DNA from: an uncultured Bacteroidales bacterium
GTDB taxonomy: Bacteria > Bacteroidota > Bacteroidia > Bacteroidales > P3
Reading direction: 5' to 3'
Assembly: GCA_900318665.1 (NCBI GenBank)
Contig: ONLQ01000013.1
Location: 1 to 60,948 of the forward strand
Length of the DNA stretch: 60,948 bases
A program made the position numbers and the translations under genes. Position 1 is the stretch's first letter; every line of letters begins with the position of its first letter. Under the pieces are notes generated by a model. The model was not told the DNA's origin. It made no database searches and worked only from the letters and a program-made list of their open reading frames with translations. This document shows positions 47,187 to 55,257 of this stretch, piece after piece.

Positions 47187-47194
47187 TAATTTTG
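47187..47194 (+). promoter_or_regulatory. -7 box (TAATTTTG) immediately before the AraC regulator
   Basis: TAATTTTG ends only 4 bp before the ATG at 47199, so transcription would begin at or next to the start codon, suggesting a leaderless mRNA. The -33 element is not evident. Confidence 0.45.
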
Positions 47195-47198
47195 CGGT

Positions 47199-48050
47199 AT
47201 GAACAACAGTCACAAGGAAATTCACGCACTCGAACAAAACGCCCTAAAAATCAACGAAGAGGGAATCATCATACTCGACAACGTTAAAAGTTTGCCTGGG
47301 AGCGGCGCTCCCTACAGTTCGCCACATTATGTGATTTGTATCAACCACGGAGGCACACTAAAAGGCTCCTACGACGAGAAAGAAATCACCTTTGCGCCAC
47401 ACGATATATCGGTTGTCTATCCCGACCATATAGTCAAAGGTAGCAAAGTAAGCGATGACTATCGTGCCACGCTCATCGTCGTATCGGCAACGGCACTCGA
47501 CGAACCTCTGCTGCAAATCATCAAGCAGAACCAGTACCGCTACGAGCCACAGCCCGGCATGGGGCTACAAAAACACGAATATGACGTGCTTATGCACGTT
47601 GTGTCCGTAATGCGAGAGACCTCTCTACTCGACATCGAGAACAAACGCACCATGCTCACCCTCCAAATGCAGAGTTTTCTACAACTACTCAACTACTACC
47701 GTAAGCGAAAACTAAACGACGATATAGCAACAAACCGCATCAGCGCCCAGTTCCACGCCAACCTGTCAAAACATTTCCGCCAACACCACGACGTTGGGTT
47801 CTATGCCGAACTGGCCTGTCTTACCTCCAAGCACTTCAGCACCGTAATCAAGCAGGAAACAGGCCATTCTGCCGCCCATTGGATACATTCCCAAATTGTG
47901 GCCGAAGCCAAGATGCTGCTCCACATGCGCCACGACCTCAGCGTACAGGCCATAGCCGATATGCTGGGTTTTGACGAGCAAGCCTCCTTCAGCCGCTATT
48001 TCCGCCGCGAGACAGGAATGTCGCCCTCCGAGTTCCGCGAAGGGAATTAG
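47199..48050 (+). CDS. AraC-family transcriptional regulator
   Basis: A 283-aa regulator. The N-terminal ~150 residues form a cupin-like sensing domain (HYVICINHGGTLKGSYDEKEITFAPHD is the barrel region). The C-terminal ~100 residues contain the two helix-turn-helices of AraC proteins: AELACLTSKHFSTVIKQETG and the second with VQAIADMLGFDEQASFSRYF followed by RRETGMSPSEFR, the family signature. The ligand is unknown. It is divergent from the Cthe_2159-type gene and convergent with the metal permease; either neighbour could be a target. Confidence 0.92.
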   Translation: MNNSHKEIHALEQNALKINEEGIIILDNVKSLPGSGAPYSSPHYVICINHGGTLKGSYDEKEITFAPHDISVVYPDHIVKGSKVSDDYRATLIVVSATALDEPLLQIIKQNQYRYEPQPGMGLQKHEYDVLMHVVSVMRETSLLDIENKRTMLTLQMQSFLQLLNYYRKRKLNDDIATNRISAQFHANLSKHFRQHHDVGFYAELACLTSKHFSTVIKQETGHSAAHWIHSQIVAEAKMLLHMRHDLSVQAIADMLGFDEQASFSRYFRRETGMSPSEFREGN

Positions 48051-48070
48051 CCTCTAATTATCGACACTCT

Positions 48071-49318
48071 CTATTCTTTCACACCTTTGAACTCAAAGCC
48101 TGCTTGTTCTACGGCTTTGCGTATGTCGCTTTCTTCTGCCGTACCAGTAACCACAAGTGTGTTAGCCGCAGGCGTTGCCTCAACGGCAGTAACGCCTTTA
48201 AGTTTGCTAACAGCCTGCTCGACAGAAGCCTTGCAGTGGTTGCAGTGCATACCCTCTACCGTGTAAACCACCGTGCCTTCAGCGACATTTTGTTTCTTGA
48301 ATTTGCTAAAAAATTTCATGGACAATGCTATTATGATGAACAAGACTAAAAGTGCCGAACAAATGGTCGGGAATATGCTTGGAGCCGTAGCCTCCGACGG
48401 ACAGCAGCCACCGTGCATAGCGCCACACGTCGGCATGATGTCGGCACCAATGCCAATGGCGTTTACCAGCAGTCCGAAAAGGATAGAGAACACCACTATA
48501 GTAAGCAGGTAAATCCAAGTGAAACGACTGCCATGCGACTTACGCACCACGAGTATGGATGCAATGTTGACTGCCGGGCCAGCCATCAGCATCACCAACG
48601 CGGCTCCCGGCGAGAGTCCTTTCATAATCAACGCCGCCGCCACGGGGATACTGCCTGTGGAACATATATACATAGGCACAGCAACCACGAGTATCACCAG
48701 CATCTGCAACAAAGGTTGCGAACCAAAAGAGAGGAAGAACTCGTCAGGCACCACAACACCGATAAGGGCCGCAATGAGCAATCCGATGGTGAGGCGCAGA
48801 CCGATGTCTTGAATCATGTCGAAATAGGCGTAACGCAGCACTTGCCATAAACGACTGCCTTTCTCGGTGGATAGAGAGCATTGACCCGTAGGCACAGCCA
48901 CAGCGTCATCACGGACAAAACGGTTGACCAACAAGCCGCCGCAAAGACCAGTGGCCAATGCCGCCACAGGCCGCACTACGGCAAACCCCAGCCCCATAAG
49001 CGAGAATGTGGCGAGAATGGAGTCTATGCCTGTCTGCGGCGTGGCAATAAGAAACGACGCCACAGCGCCTTTCGACGCCCCCTCGTTTTTCAATCCCACA
49101 GCGGTGGGTATGACGCCGCACGAGCAAAGCGGCAGCGGTATGCCTAACAAGGCTGCCCACAATACCGACAACTTATTGTCGCGCGAAAGATATCGTAAGT
49201 AAAACCTTTTCGGCACATACACATGAAGCACCCCCGCTATAAGGAAACCCAGCAGCAGATAAGGCGACATGGCATTAACCACCGCCAGCAACGACAAGAA
49301 GAAACCACTGCTATTCAT
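48071..49318 (-). CDS. SO_0444-type Cu/Zn efflux permease with C-terminal HMA domain
   Basis: A 415-aa permease (DUF318/COG0701 family). The ATG at 49318 is preferred to an in-frame GTG 11 codons earlier. Eight to ten membrane segments include the family's PLPLCSCGVIPTAVGL and ATPQTGIDS motifs; the CSC is thought to handle metal. A Cys/His-containing loop (MPTCGAMHGGCCPSE, about 315-330) precedes the last helix. A heavy-metal-associated domain with metal-binding GMHCNHC ends the protein. Expected to move thiophilic metals across the inner membrane. Preceded by a palindromic operator and next to a ZIP transporter, consistent with metal homeostasis. Confidence 0.88.
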   Translation of the reverse strand: MNSSGFFLSLLAVVNAMSPYLLLGFLIAGVLHVYVPKRFYLRYLSRDNKLSVLWAALLGIPLPLCSCGVIPTAVGLKNEGASKGAVASFLIATPQTGIDSILATFSLMGLGFAVVRPVAALATGLCGGLLVNRFVRDDAVAVPTGQCSLSTEKGSRLWQVLRYAYFDMIQDIGLRLTIGLLIAALIGVVVPDEFFLSFGSQPLLQMLVILVVAVPMYICSTGSIPVAAALIMKGLSPGAALVMLMAGPAVNIASILVVRKSHGSRFTWIYLLTIVVFSILFGLLVNAIGIGADIMPTCGAMHGGCCPSEATAPSIFPTICSALLVLFIIIALSMKFFSKFKKQNVAEGTVVYTVEGMHCNHCKASVEQAVSKLKGVTAVEATPAANTLVVTGTAEESDIRKAVEQAGFEFKGVKE

Positions 49319-49365
49319 TAGATTATCAATCTGTTTAGAACAAAACAGCACTCAATCTCAAATCA

Positions 49366-49413
49366 CAAAAATACATATTTGTATGCAACATAAAATCACT
49401 ACTTTTGGTGATT
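49366..49413 (-). promoter_or_regulatory. 20-bp palindromic operator and -7 box of the metal permease gene
   Basis: AATCACTACTTTTGGTGATT (49394-49413) is 18/20 identical to the palindrome at 44118-44137. On the minus strand a -7 box TATTTTTG (49373-49366) follows 20 bp later, giving the same approximate -41.5 placement. Confidence 0.6.
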
Positions 49414-49437
49414 TTTCACGCTCGGCAGAGACTCTGC

Positions 49438-50196
49438 TCATCCGAGAAGCACGTCCATTGCCATCATCAGCACGAAACCTATGGCAAAGCCTATGGTGGA
49501 GAGGTTGGTGTGACGGCCTTGGGCTGTTTCGGGAATAAGGTCCTCAACCACGACATACATCATGGCACCGGCAGCGAAAGCCAGCAGCCATGGCAACGCC
49601 ACGCCCAGCACGGAAGCCAACAGCAGTATGGCCACGGAGCCTACGGGTTCTACTACACCGCTCAGCGAGCCTATTAGAAACGACCGCAATCGCGAATTGC
49701 CCTCGGCATGCATAGGCATCGAGATAATAGCGCCTTCGGGAATATTCTGTATGGCAATGCCGATGCTGACAGCCAGTGCGGCGCTGAGCGTCAGCCCCTG
49801 CGCCTCGCCAGCAAAAACAACACCCACGGCCATACCTTCGGGCAGATTGTGGATGGTTACGGCAAGCGCCAGCATCGCCGTGCGTGACAGACAACTGCGA
49901 GGGCCCTCGGCTTTGGCAGCCCCGTTGTGCAGGTGGGGAGTCACTTCGTCTATCAACAGCAAAAATCCGATGCCAAGCATGAAACCACCAGCGGCGGGCA
50001 GCACGTTTTCGTGCGCCATCGTCATGCTCGGTATCAGCAACGACCAGATGCTGGCCGCCACCATCACACCGCTGGCAAAGCCAAGCAAGGTTTTCTGCAG
50101 ACGGTCGGGAATCTCCTTGCGCATGAAAAAGACGAATGCCGAGCCAAGCATGGTTCCCAGCAAAGGCAATAATATTCCGATGATTACAGCAGACAT
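49438..50196 (-). CDS. ZIP-family metal transporter
   Basis: A 252-aa inner-membrane transporter with eight predicted helices. Helix 4 has HNLPEGMAVG and helix 5 has QNIPEGAIIS, the paired metal-site motifs of the bacterial ZIP/ZupT (GufA) group; EDLIPE near the C-terminus completes the set. The usual His-rich loop between helices 3 and 4 is short (PHLHNG). Substrate is probably Zn2+ or another divalent metal, uptake direction by family precedent. It lies upstream of the heavy-metal permease, same strand. Confidence 0.92.
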   Translation of the reverse strand: MSAVIIGILLPLLGTMLGSAFVFFMRKEIPDRLQKTLLGFASGVMVAASIWSLLIPSMTMAHENVLPAAGGFMLGIGFLLLIDEVTPHLHNGAAKAEGPRSCLSRTAMLALAVTIHNLPEGMAVGVVFAGEAQGLTLSAALAVSIGIAIQNIPEGAIISMPMHAEGNSRLRSFLIGSLSGVVEPVGSVAILLLASVLGVALPWLLAFAAGAMMYVVVEDLIPETAQGRHTNLSTIGFAIGFVLMMAMDVLLG

Positions 50197-50217
50197 ATCC
50201 TCCTAATTTTATTATTG

Positions 50218-50225
50218 CAAAGATA
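50218..50225 (-). promoter_or_regulatory. -7 box (TATCTTTG) of the ZIP gene
   Basis: TATCTTTG followed by CAATAAT on the minus strand, 21 bp before the start at 50196; TTTC 18 bp upstream is the only -33 candidate. Confidence 0.5.
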
Positions 50226-50303
50226 CGAAGTTGCAGCGATATTGAAACCCTATACAAACGAAATGAATACATAACAAGGTTTTACCGTTACATATAAAAC
50301 AAT

Positions 50304-50311
50304 TATATTTG
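50304..50311 (+). promoter_or_regulatory. -7 box (TATATTTG) of the 401-aa barrel-like gene
   Basis: TATATTTG followed by CAAC, 23 bp before the ATG at 50335, in the region divergent with the ZIP gene. Confidence 0.5.
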
Positions 50312-50334
50312 CAACGCAACTGAAGAGCGGGACA

Positions 50335-51540
50335 ATGGTACGAAAAATCCTATTCGTTCTAACAATCACACTTTTATCCTTTTCGGCAAACGCACAGTAT
50401 GTCAGGCTGAACAGGGCAACTGACAATGCCTCTCTATACCTAAGCACCGACCGCATTTTCAACTACAATCGCTACGACGGTGCTCATTTCGAGGCATCGT
50501 TCTATATTGCCTATCCCAACGACAACAGCGAGAAAGGGCGCACGGCCCTCCATCAGTGGCAAGTGTCGGCCTTTGCGGGATATGGACAGCGCAGCCATGC
50601 GGCGACCTACGGCGGCAGTGTGGCATTGCAGTCGAAACAGCGAAGAAAATGGCGCCCCGAACTGTCGTACCGCCATGATATGCTCCAAGCGGGCGCCACT
50701 TCGCTCGAAGAATACCATGTGTTCGACATAGCGCACAACGCCATGTATATGACCGACCGCTACGCCTTGACCGACATCGTTTCGGTAAGCCTTACGGGCT
50801 ATCCGACCTCTGACATCTATCTTGCGGCAAGAGTAAGCCACTCTTTGGAACGAAACCTCTACGCCGCCGACGGCACACTGCTATACGACAGCATTGAAAG
50901 CCTGCCCCTATGTCGATACAGCGAGGCACACCTGCGCGCCACCTACCGCAACAGCCTCTCGGTCGATATAACAGGCGGCACCTGCCACAACGCAAACAGC
51001 GAGCCATATCTCCGCGCCATTGCGCAATACAACAAAAAGCACGTCATCCACCCGTTGGCAACCATGAACGTTTTTGCGCAGGCCGGATATACCACCACTG
51101 TGCCTTACAGCCGTCTGTTCAACCTTTCTGGCACATGGGACTGCCCCATTTTCTTCGAGAACACAATGATGACAACCTCGCCAAACGAGTTTCACGCCCA
51201 CCTCTACACACGAGCCACACTGCACCTCGCCACAAGCCAGCCGCTGTGGGACGCCACCTATTCGTCCCCCACGCCGTTCCTTCAGATTGGAGCCATGGCA
51301 GGATGGCTTGCCGACGGAAAAAATATGACAGACCACGCCATAATAGACGGCATTGCGGTCGATGCACCCACCGAGGGCATATTAGAGCCTGCCATTGGAA
51401 TAAAAAGCCTGCTGAAATGGGGGCTGATAGAAATAGGTGCCGCCGCAGCCTACCGCCTGACGCCGCCAACGGCATACTACCACCGCACCAAAGCCGAAGA
51501 CAACATAGCCGTAATGGCAACCGCTAAACTATTGCTATAA
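50335..51540 (+). CDS. Predicted outer-membrane beta-barrel protein, unknown function
   Basis: A 401-aa protein with a signal peptide (1-20, LLSFSANAQ). The remainder has alternating hydrophobic/polar, aromatic-rich segments typical of outer-membrane barrels (for example GHFEASFYIAYPN-like and HLRATYRNSLSVDITGG). It resembles in general style the C-terminal barrel of Bacteroidetes DUF5686-type proteins, but I cannot confirm a family. There is no plug or TonB box. Single gene with its own promoter; no clear link to the neighbouring ZIP or lipoprotein genes. Confidence 0.65.
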   Translation: MVRKILFVLTITLLSFSANAQYVRLNRATDNASLYLSTDRIFNYNRYDGAHFEASFYIAYPNDNSEKGRTALHQWQVSAFAGYGQRSHAATYGGSVALQSKQRRKWRPELSYRHDMLQAGATSLEEYHVFDIAHNAMYMTDRYALTDIVSVSLTGYPTSDIYLAARVSHSLERNLYAADGTLLYDSIESLPLCRYSEAHLRATYRNSLSVDITGGTCHNANSEPYLRAIAQYNKKHVIHPLATMNVFAQAGYTTTVPYSRLFNLSGTWDCPIFFENTMMTTSPNEFHAHLYTRATLHLATSQPLWDATYSSPTPFLQIGAMAGWLADGKNMTDHAIIDGIAVDAPTEGILEPAIGIKSLLKWGLIEIGAAAAYRLTPPTAYYHRTKAEDNIAVMATAKLLL

Positions 51541-51651
51541 ATACAATTAAACCCATCATTTGGCGTTAAAGTATTTACAACATACCACGAATGCTATTTT
51601 GGGCAATAAAAAAAAACGATTACAAATCATAAACCATAAAAACAACCTATC

Positions 51652-52632
51652 ATGAAGAAAGTTTTTTCCCTTCTGCTTGCCGCAATGATGACAATAGCCA
51701 TGGTCTCTTGCGAAAAAGATAACGAAGAAACAAACAGCCAAAACAACACCAACAACGGTGGTAACAATGGCGGCAACGTAACCAACACCGACAACATTGC
51801 AACCGTGAGCAACATCACCAGCAACCTGTCCAGCAACCTTGAGTTTGACGACTTCGGCACCGCCAACATCAACGCACGCTCCATGGCCGCAAACAGTCGC
51901 GCCCATTTCGGTGCAGGCATCGCATGGGAGTCGCTCGAAAAGACTCTCGACCTCGCCAATCCGCAGGATAACGAAGAATACTGGTTCCGCTACGAAGTCG
52001 AAAACGGCGAAGATATGATTATGTTCACCCAAAGCAACTACAGCGGCAACGTCAATAGCGACCTTGGCCACGAGGAGAGCACCCATAATCCCGTATTCAC
52101 CAGCGGAACGCTGACCACTACACGCACCGCCGAAGGCTACACCCTCGTCATTGACGGCACACTCAAAGACGGCACCACTGTTCTCATCAGTCTCAAAATG
52201 GCCTTCACAGGAGAAATAATCCCCCTCACCAGAAACAGCATGATTCTCGACGGTGTGAAATACGCCATCACCTCACAAGCCAACCAGAACACCGGCACCG
52301 GCGTTGTAAGTTGGTCCTGCACCGGCGACAAAATCTCCGCCTCTGGCAACATCTATCCCTATTCCGACAACCTCCATGCCTACTTAAACCAAAATCCAAC
52401 AGGCGACGGCTACCGCTTCTCCTTCAACATCACCGTTCCCGACCTGCAAATCGAATACGAGTGGGACGATGACCAACTCATAGGTTCTCTCAACGGCACA
52501 CCATTCACCACCACTCCCTTCACCGAAGGTTATGCCGAGACATTCGCCTATCGCAACGATATGAGTTTTATCCTAATAGCAACCCTCAACAACGGCAAAG
52601 TAATAAAACTCTACGTAGATAGCAACTATTGA
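51652..52632 (+). CDS. Surface lipoprotein, paralogue of the 482-aa lipoprotein
   Basis: A 326-aa lipoprotein: signal peptide with lipobox MVSC followed by EKDN, an acidic surface-export type signal, then an Asn/Gly-rich linker (NTNNGGNNGGNVTN). Two ~130-aa beta-rich units follow. The first contains LEKTLDLANPQ and VIDGTLKDGTTVLISLKM, matching FDKTFDLTQPI and VNGTLKNGHTFGFIVSV of the lipoprotein at 18556-20004. Function unknown. Last recognisable chromosomal gene before the prophage-derived region. Confidence 0.8.
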   Translation: MKKVFSLLLAAMMTIAMVSCEKDNEETNSQNNTNNGGNNGGNVTNTDNIATVSNITSNLSSNLEFDDFGTANINARSMAANSRAHFGAGIAWESLEKTLDLANPQDNEEYWFRYEVENGEDMIMFTQSNYSGNVNSDLGHEESTHNPVFTSGTLTTTRTAEGYTLVIDGTLKDGTTVLISLKMAFTGEIIPLTRNSMILDGVKYAITSQANQNTGTGVVSWSCTGDKISASGNIYPYSDNLHAYLNQNPTGDGYRFSFNITVPDLQIEYEWDDDQLIGSLNGTPFTTTPFTEGYAETFAYRNDMSFILIATLNNGKVIKLYVDSNY

Positions 52633-52667
52633 TTCCAACGAAACACCAAACAATTATAATCGGCGGG

Positions 52668-52711
52668 TTAAATCGTCCCCAATTTTGAATTAAAACGTCT
52701 CCAAAATTGTA
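52668..52711. repeat. Two tandem 22-bp imperfect direct repeats at the prophage boundary
   Basis: TTAAATCGTCCCCAA... (52668-52689) and TTAAAACGTCTCCAA... (52690-52711) match at 17 of 22 positions. CAATTTTG/CAAAATTG within them also form an inverted pair. Terminal repeats of this style occur at the ends of IS21-like elements, but no transposase is present. Confidence 0.45.
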
Positions 52712-52720
52712 AAAACAAAA

Positions 52721-52752
52721 AAGTCGTTGCATCTGTGTGCAGCGACTTTTTT
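52721..52752. terminator. Bidirectional terminator at the left end of the prophage remnant
   Basis: AAGTCGTTGCA/TGCAGCGACTT stem (one G-T pair) with flanking A and T runs on both sides. It can terminate both the lipoprotein (+) and the last phage-derived gene (-). Confidence 0.75.
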
Positions 52753-52778
52753 GCGTTCAAATATCTTTCAAACGCTGT

Positions 52779-53006
52779 TTAATCGGTCTTTTCCAACATT
52801 ATGTCGGTGTAGTTCAGTGCTTGTCCGCCGACGTGGATTTCATGGCTCGTGGCTCCTTGGAACGGGTCGCCCTTCATCGGGTTGTTCCCCATCCATGCGG
52901 CCAGCTCGACGAGGCTGCTCCGGCTGCTGGTGAAATAGACGTAGCGCGTTCCTTCATTATTAAATCGGTCGGGGGCTTTTTTTGCCCTGTGGCCGATGAA
53001 TGTCAT
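52779..53006 (-). CDS. Small phage-associated hypothetical protein
   Basis: A 75-aa ORF 44 bp behind the gpV-like gene and ending at the bidirectional terminator. The sequence (MTFIGHRAKKAPD..., ...FTSSRSSLVELAAWMG) has no motif I recognise; it may be the start of a longer tail gene cut off here, since baseplate genes normally follow gpV in Mu-like phages. Confidence that it is a real reading frame is moderate. Confidence 0.45.
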   Translation of the reverse strand: MTFIGHRAKKAPDRFNNEGTRYVYFTSSRSSLVELAAWMGNNPMKGDPFQGATSHEIHVGGQALNYTDIMLEKTD

Positions 53007-53050
53007 GCGGTGGGTCCGCGGCAGTTGGTCTTCATGGTTTCTCTTTCGTT

Positions 53051-53545
53051 TTAGTGGGTTATGGCGGTGTCTTCGAGGGTTTGAAGGTGCTGTGCCGCTG
53101 TCGTCATGGCAGCATCAAACGTGGCCTTGCCTGCAGGGCCGCTGGCGACAGAACCAGTCCCTATGGCATTCAGTGCATTGCTTACTGCATTCTTGAACGC
53201 ATCCAGATAGTCTTTCAGGCTCTCTATGTTCACCAGCCCGCCGTTCTCGCCGCCTCGCAGTTCTATCTTCTCGGCTTCTGACACGGCCAGCACTGCCAGC
53301 CGCCGCAGGTGCCCTTCGGAGAGGTCGGCGACGATGGCGAATGCTCCTACGGCGGGCGTTATGCGTAGGGGCAGGTTGCTGCTGTCCTGTACTGGGCGCA
53401 GGCTAACGCCGTCTATTTCCAAACCGTCGAGGTCTATGGTGCAGGTGTCGTCCTCTACGGATTTCACTCGCGCCAGATATACTTCGGTGTACGGTTGCGG
53501 AGCCATGCGCCGGAGATATTGCTTTATTTTTGTTGAGTTATCCAT
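53051..53545 (-). CDS. Phage baseplate assembly protein V-like
   Basis: A 164-aa protein. The first ~75 residues form an OB-like domain (CTIDLDGLEIDGVSLRPVQD, GAFAIVADLSE) as in gpV/gp45 baseplate hub spikes. It continues to a region with KIELRGGENGGLVNIESL, typical of Bacteroidetes Mu-like phages, and a helical tail. A second, truncated copy of its N-terminus is fused to a MuF gene at 56830. In the ancestral order it follows the gpD-like gene; here an antisense secreted-protein gene lies between. Confidence 0.75.
   Translation of the reverse strand: MDNSTKIKQYLRRMAPQPYTEVYLARVKSVEDDTCTIDLDGLEIDGVSLRPVQDSSNLPLRITPAVGAFAIVADLSEGHLRRLAVLAVSEAEKIELRGGENGGLVNIESLKDYLDAFKNAVSNALNAIGTGSVASGPAGKATFDAAMTTAAQHLQTLEDTAITH
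53525..53532 (+). promoter_or_regulatory. -7 box (TATTTTTG) of the first antisense secreted-protein gene
   Basis: TATTTTTG within the antisense strand of the gpV start, 55 bp before the ATG at 53588. The ~38-bp leader before that ATG (TTTTTAAC...GATTAAA...TTTGAAT) is conserved before the paralogue at 56884. Confidence 0.4.
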
Positions 53546-53587
53546 TTTTTTTGCAGGGTTTTTAACCGCTGATTAAACGTCGTTTGA

Positions 53588-54037
53588 ATGATGAGGAAAT
53601 TCTTGTTCTTTCTTTGCCTTGTTGTTGCCTCTTTTTCGGCTTCGGCGCAGTTCCGTTGGATTGAAGACAGAATCCTTAATATTGATAAAGAGGCTTGTGA
53701 ATGGGTTTGGAGCAATCGTGTGCCAGAAAAAAGGATTTATCTTAGCGGATATGTTTATGTGGCGAAAGAGGGTGAGTCGTATGATTTGAAAATACGCGAG
53801 GCCAGCAAAGGGGAAATACCCGATATGTGGGTGGGTATCGTGAAGAAGTATCCTGACGAGTGTGGATTGTGGCAATGGACGAATGACCGCAAAAAAGCGG
53901 TATTGGTTGTCAAGTTCGTCACCAAGGTAGGAGAAGAACACCTGATTGTCAAGTTTGAGGATGGTGAAAAGAACAGACACAACACCGATTTGCCTTGTTG
54001 GGATTATAGCAGTGGCACTCGTAAGCCCTGCAAGTAG
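53588..54037 (+). CDS. Small secreted protein, moron-like copy 1
   Basis: A 149-aa exported protein (signal peptide 1-21, SFSASAQ) encoded opposite to the phage tail genes, between gpD-like (convergent, 13 bp) and gpV-like (divergent, 42 bp). The mature part alternates short strands with charged residues (DLKIREASKGEIPDMWVGIV, KKYPDECGLW) in the style of the DUF6150 family, which is my best but uncertain guess. A paralogue in the same position of the second tail module shares GEIPDMWVGIVKKYPDECGL-type sequence. Own promoter, antisense placement and secretion suggest a lysogenic-conversion (moron) gene rather than a virion part. Function unknown. Confidence 0.7.
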   Translation: MMRKFLFFLCLVVASFSASAQFRWIEDRILNIDKEACEWVWSNRVPEKRIYLSGYVYVAKEGESYDLKIREASKGEIPDMWVGIVKKYPDECGLWQWTNDRKKAVLVVKFVTKVGEEHLIVKFEDGEKNRHNTDLPCWDYSSGTRKPCK

Positions 54038-54050
54038 TTTCTCTGAAATC

Positions 54051-55007
54051 TTACGATAGCCGGCGGCCCAGCGTTATTTTGCGTTGGCCGCCGCTTTTGC
54101 TGAAAGTGGTCTCGGTAGCCACCACGTAATACTTTCCGTCCCTGTCCGGCAGGTCCTCATCATGCAGGCTGATGGCCATGGCGGGCTGCACGTATGGGAG
54201 AAGCCAGCCGGTAACGCTGCCATCGTAGCCATCGAAGCAGCAAGCATTATATTCGTTCTCGGCCAATTGTTTTGCCTCCTCTTTGCTCTCGCTTTGGGCT
54301 ATTATCGACACTTTTTTGCCACCAGTTGAGCCGTATGTTTCCGTATGTTTTTTCCCATCTGGTTTCTTTATGGTGACTTCCACCTCAATCTTTTGGTCTT
54401 TGGCTCGTATGTATTTCAAGTCCGAGGTTTCTATGTTGCGGGCGAAATCCAGTTTTACCATCTTTTGGTTCACCACGCTGTAAGGCGGGTGCAGGTGCAG
54501 TTCGCCATTGTCAAAATAGATGTCGGCCTTGATTTCCTCGTGTATCTTGGTCAGCACGTCATAGGCTGTAGCTTTGAAGATGGTGAATTTATCGTAGTCT
54601 ATGTCGTAGTCGCAGTTGATTTTTATTTGCGGGTCAACCTGCTGGCAGATGCTTTCAAGCACGTCTTTGAGGCGTGGGGCTTTGAGCACTTCGTCTTTCA
54701 GCGATGTATTCTTGAACCTCCACAGTTCGTCCATACAGCGTATCTCGATGCCGTCCTTGCCTATATAGATGTCGTCAACATAGCCGGAAAACTCCATTTT
54801 GGTTTCTCCGTCGTAGCCGAGTGCTATGTTCACGCCGTCGCCTTCTTGTATCTTGTTGCCCAGTTCTATAGGGCGGCCAAGGACGTAGGCAGGGAGTGTG
54901 ATGGTGGCGGTGTCGGCAAGGTTCTCGACGGAACGCTTGATGACTACTTTTTCCAGCAGCCTCAGCCGCCGCCCGCCTATCACTATGTCATGGCTCATTC
55001 GGTACAT
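54051..55007 (-). CDS. Phage late control gene D / tail hub protein (gpD-like)
   Basis: A 318-aa protein related to the gpD/gp27-type tail hub of Mu-like phages. N-terminal SVENLADTATITLPAYV, then GDGVNIALGYDGETKMEFSG and YVDDIYIGKDGIEIRC, and a C-terminal beta domain ending KYYVVATETTFSKSGG and KITLGRRLS. ATG at 55007 or at 54998 (MSHDIVIGG) could start it. A diverged copy of its last ~80 residues survives at 57343-57585. Downstream order gpD then gpV matches contractile-tail phages. Confidence 0.8.
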   Translation of the reverse strand: MYRMSHDIVIGGRRLRLLEKVVIKRSVENLADTATITLPAYVLGRPIELGNKIQEGDGVNIALGYDGETKMEFSGYVDDIYIGKDGIEIRCMDELWRFKNTSLKDEVLKAPRLKDVLESICQQVDPQIKINCDYDIDYDKFTIFKATAYDVLTKIHEEIKADIYFDNGELHLHPPYSVVNQKMVKLDFARNIETSDLKYIRAKDQKIEVEVTIKKPDGKKHTETYGSTGGKKVSIIAQSESKEEAKQLAENEYNACCFDGYDGSVTGWLLPYVQPAMAISLHDEDLPDRDGKYYVVATETTFSKSGGQRKITLGRRLS

Positions 55008-55065
55008 TGCTAACAGTGTTTAAGAAGTTATGGTATTAAGATTGTAAGAGAATAAGAGATTACGG

Positions 55066-55245
55066 CTAATGGCTCTGTTTCCTCTTTTTTTTCGACAATC
55101 TTCTGCGTCCTGTTACGGGCGTAAAACCTGTGAGATTGGGACTTTCGTGCTGGACGACAGTCCGACTGCTGCATGGTGTGGATCCGCAGGCCAGTGCCAT
55201 TAATGCCATAGTGTAAAGCATCGCTGATGCAAATCTGCTTCTCAT
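55066..55245 (-). CDS. 59-aa lipoprotein, phage-associated
   Basis: A short ORF starting at 55245: an N-terminal basic residue stretch, hydrophobic core and lipobox LMALAC, then a Ser/Thr-rich segment and a very basic tail (RRRLSKKKRKQSH). Size, lipobox and position near lysis-type genes recall small outer-membrane spanin (Rz1-like) or other phage lipoproteins; not proven. It begins 12 bp after the 72-aa ORF stop and ends 58 bp before the gpD-like start. Confidence 0.6.
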   Translation of the reverse strand: MRSRFASAMLYTMALMALACGSTPCSSRTVVQHESPNLTGFTPVTGRRRLSKKKRKQSH

Positions 55246-55257
55246 GGTTTTGAAAAA

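Noticed and set aside
52668-52711. Calling an intact insertion sequence at the prophage border
   Set aside because: Only two short tandem repeats are present; no transposase gene or second terminus is visible.
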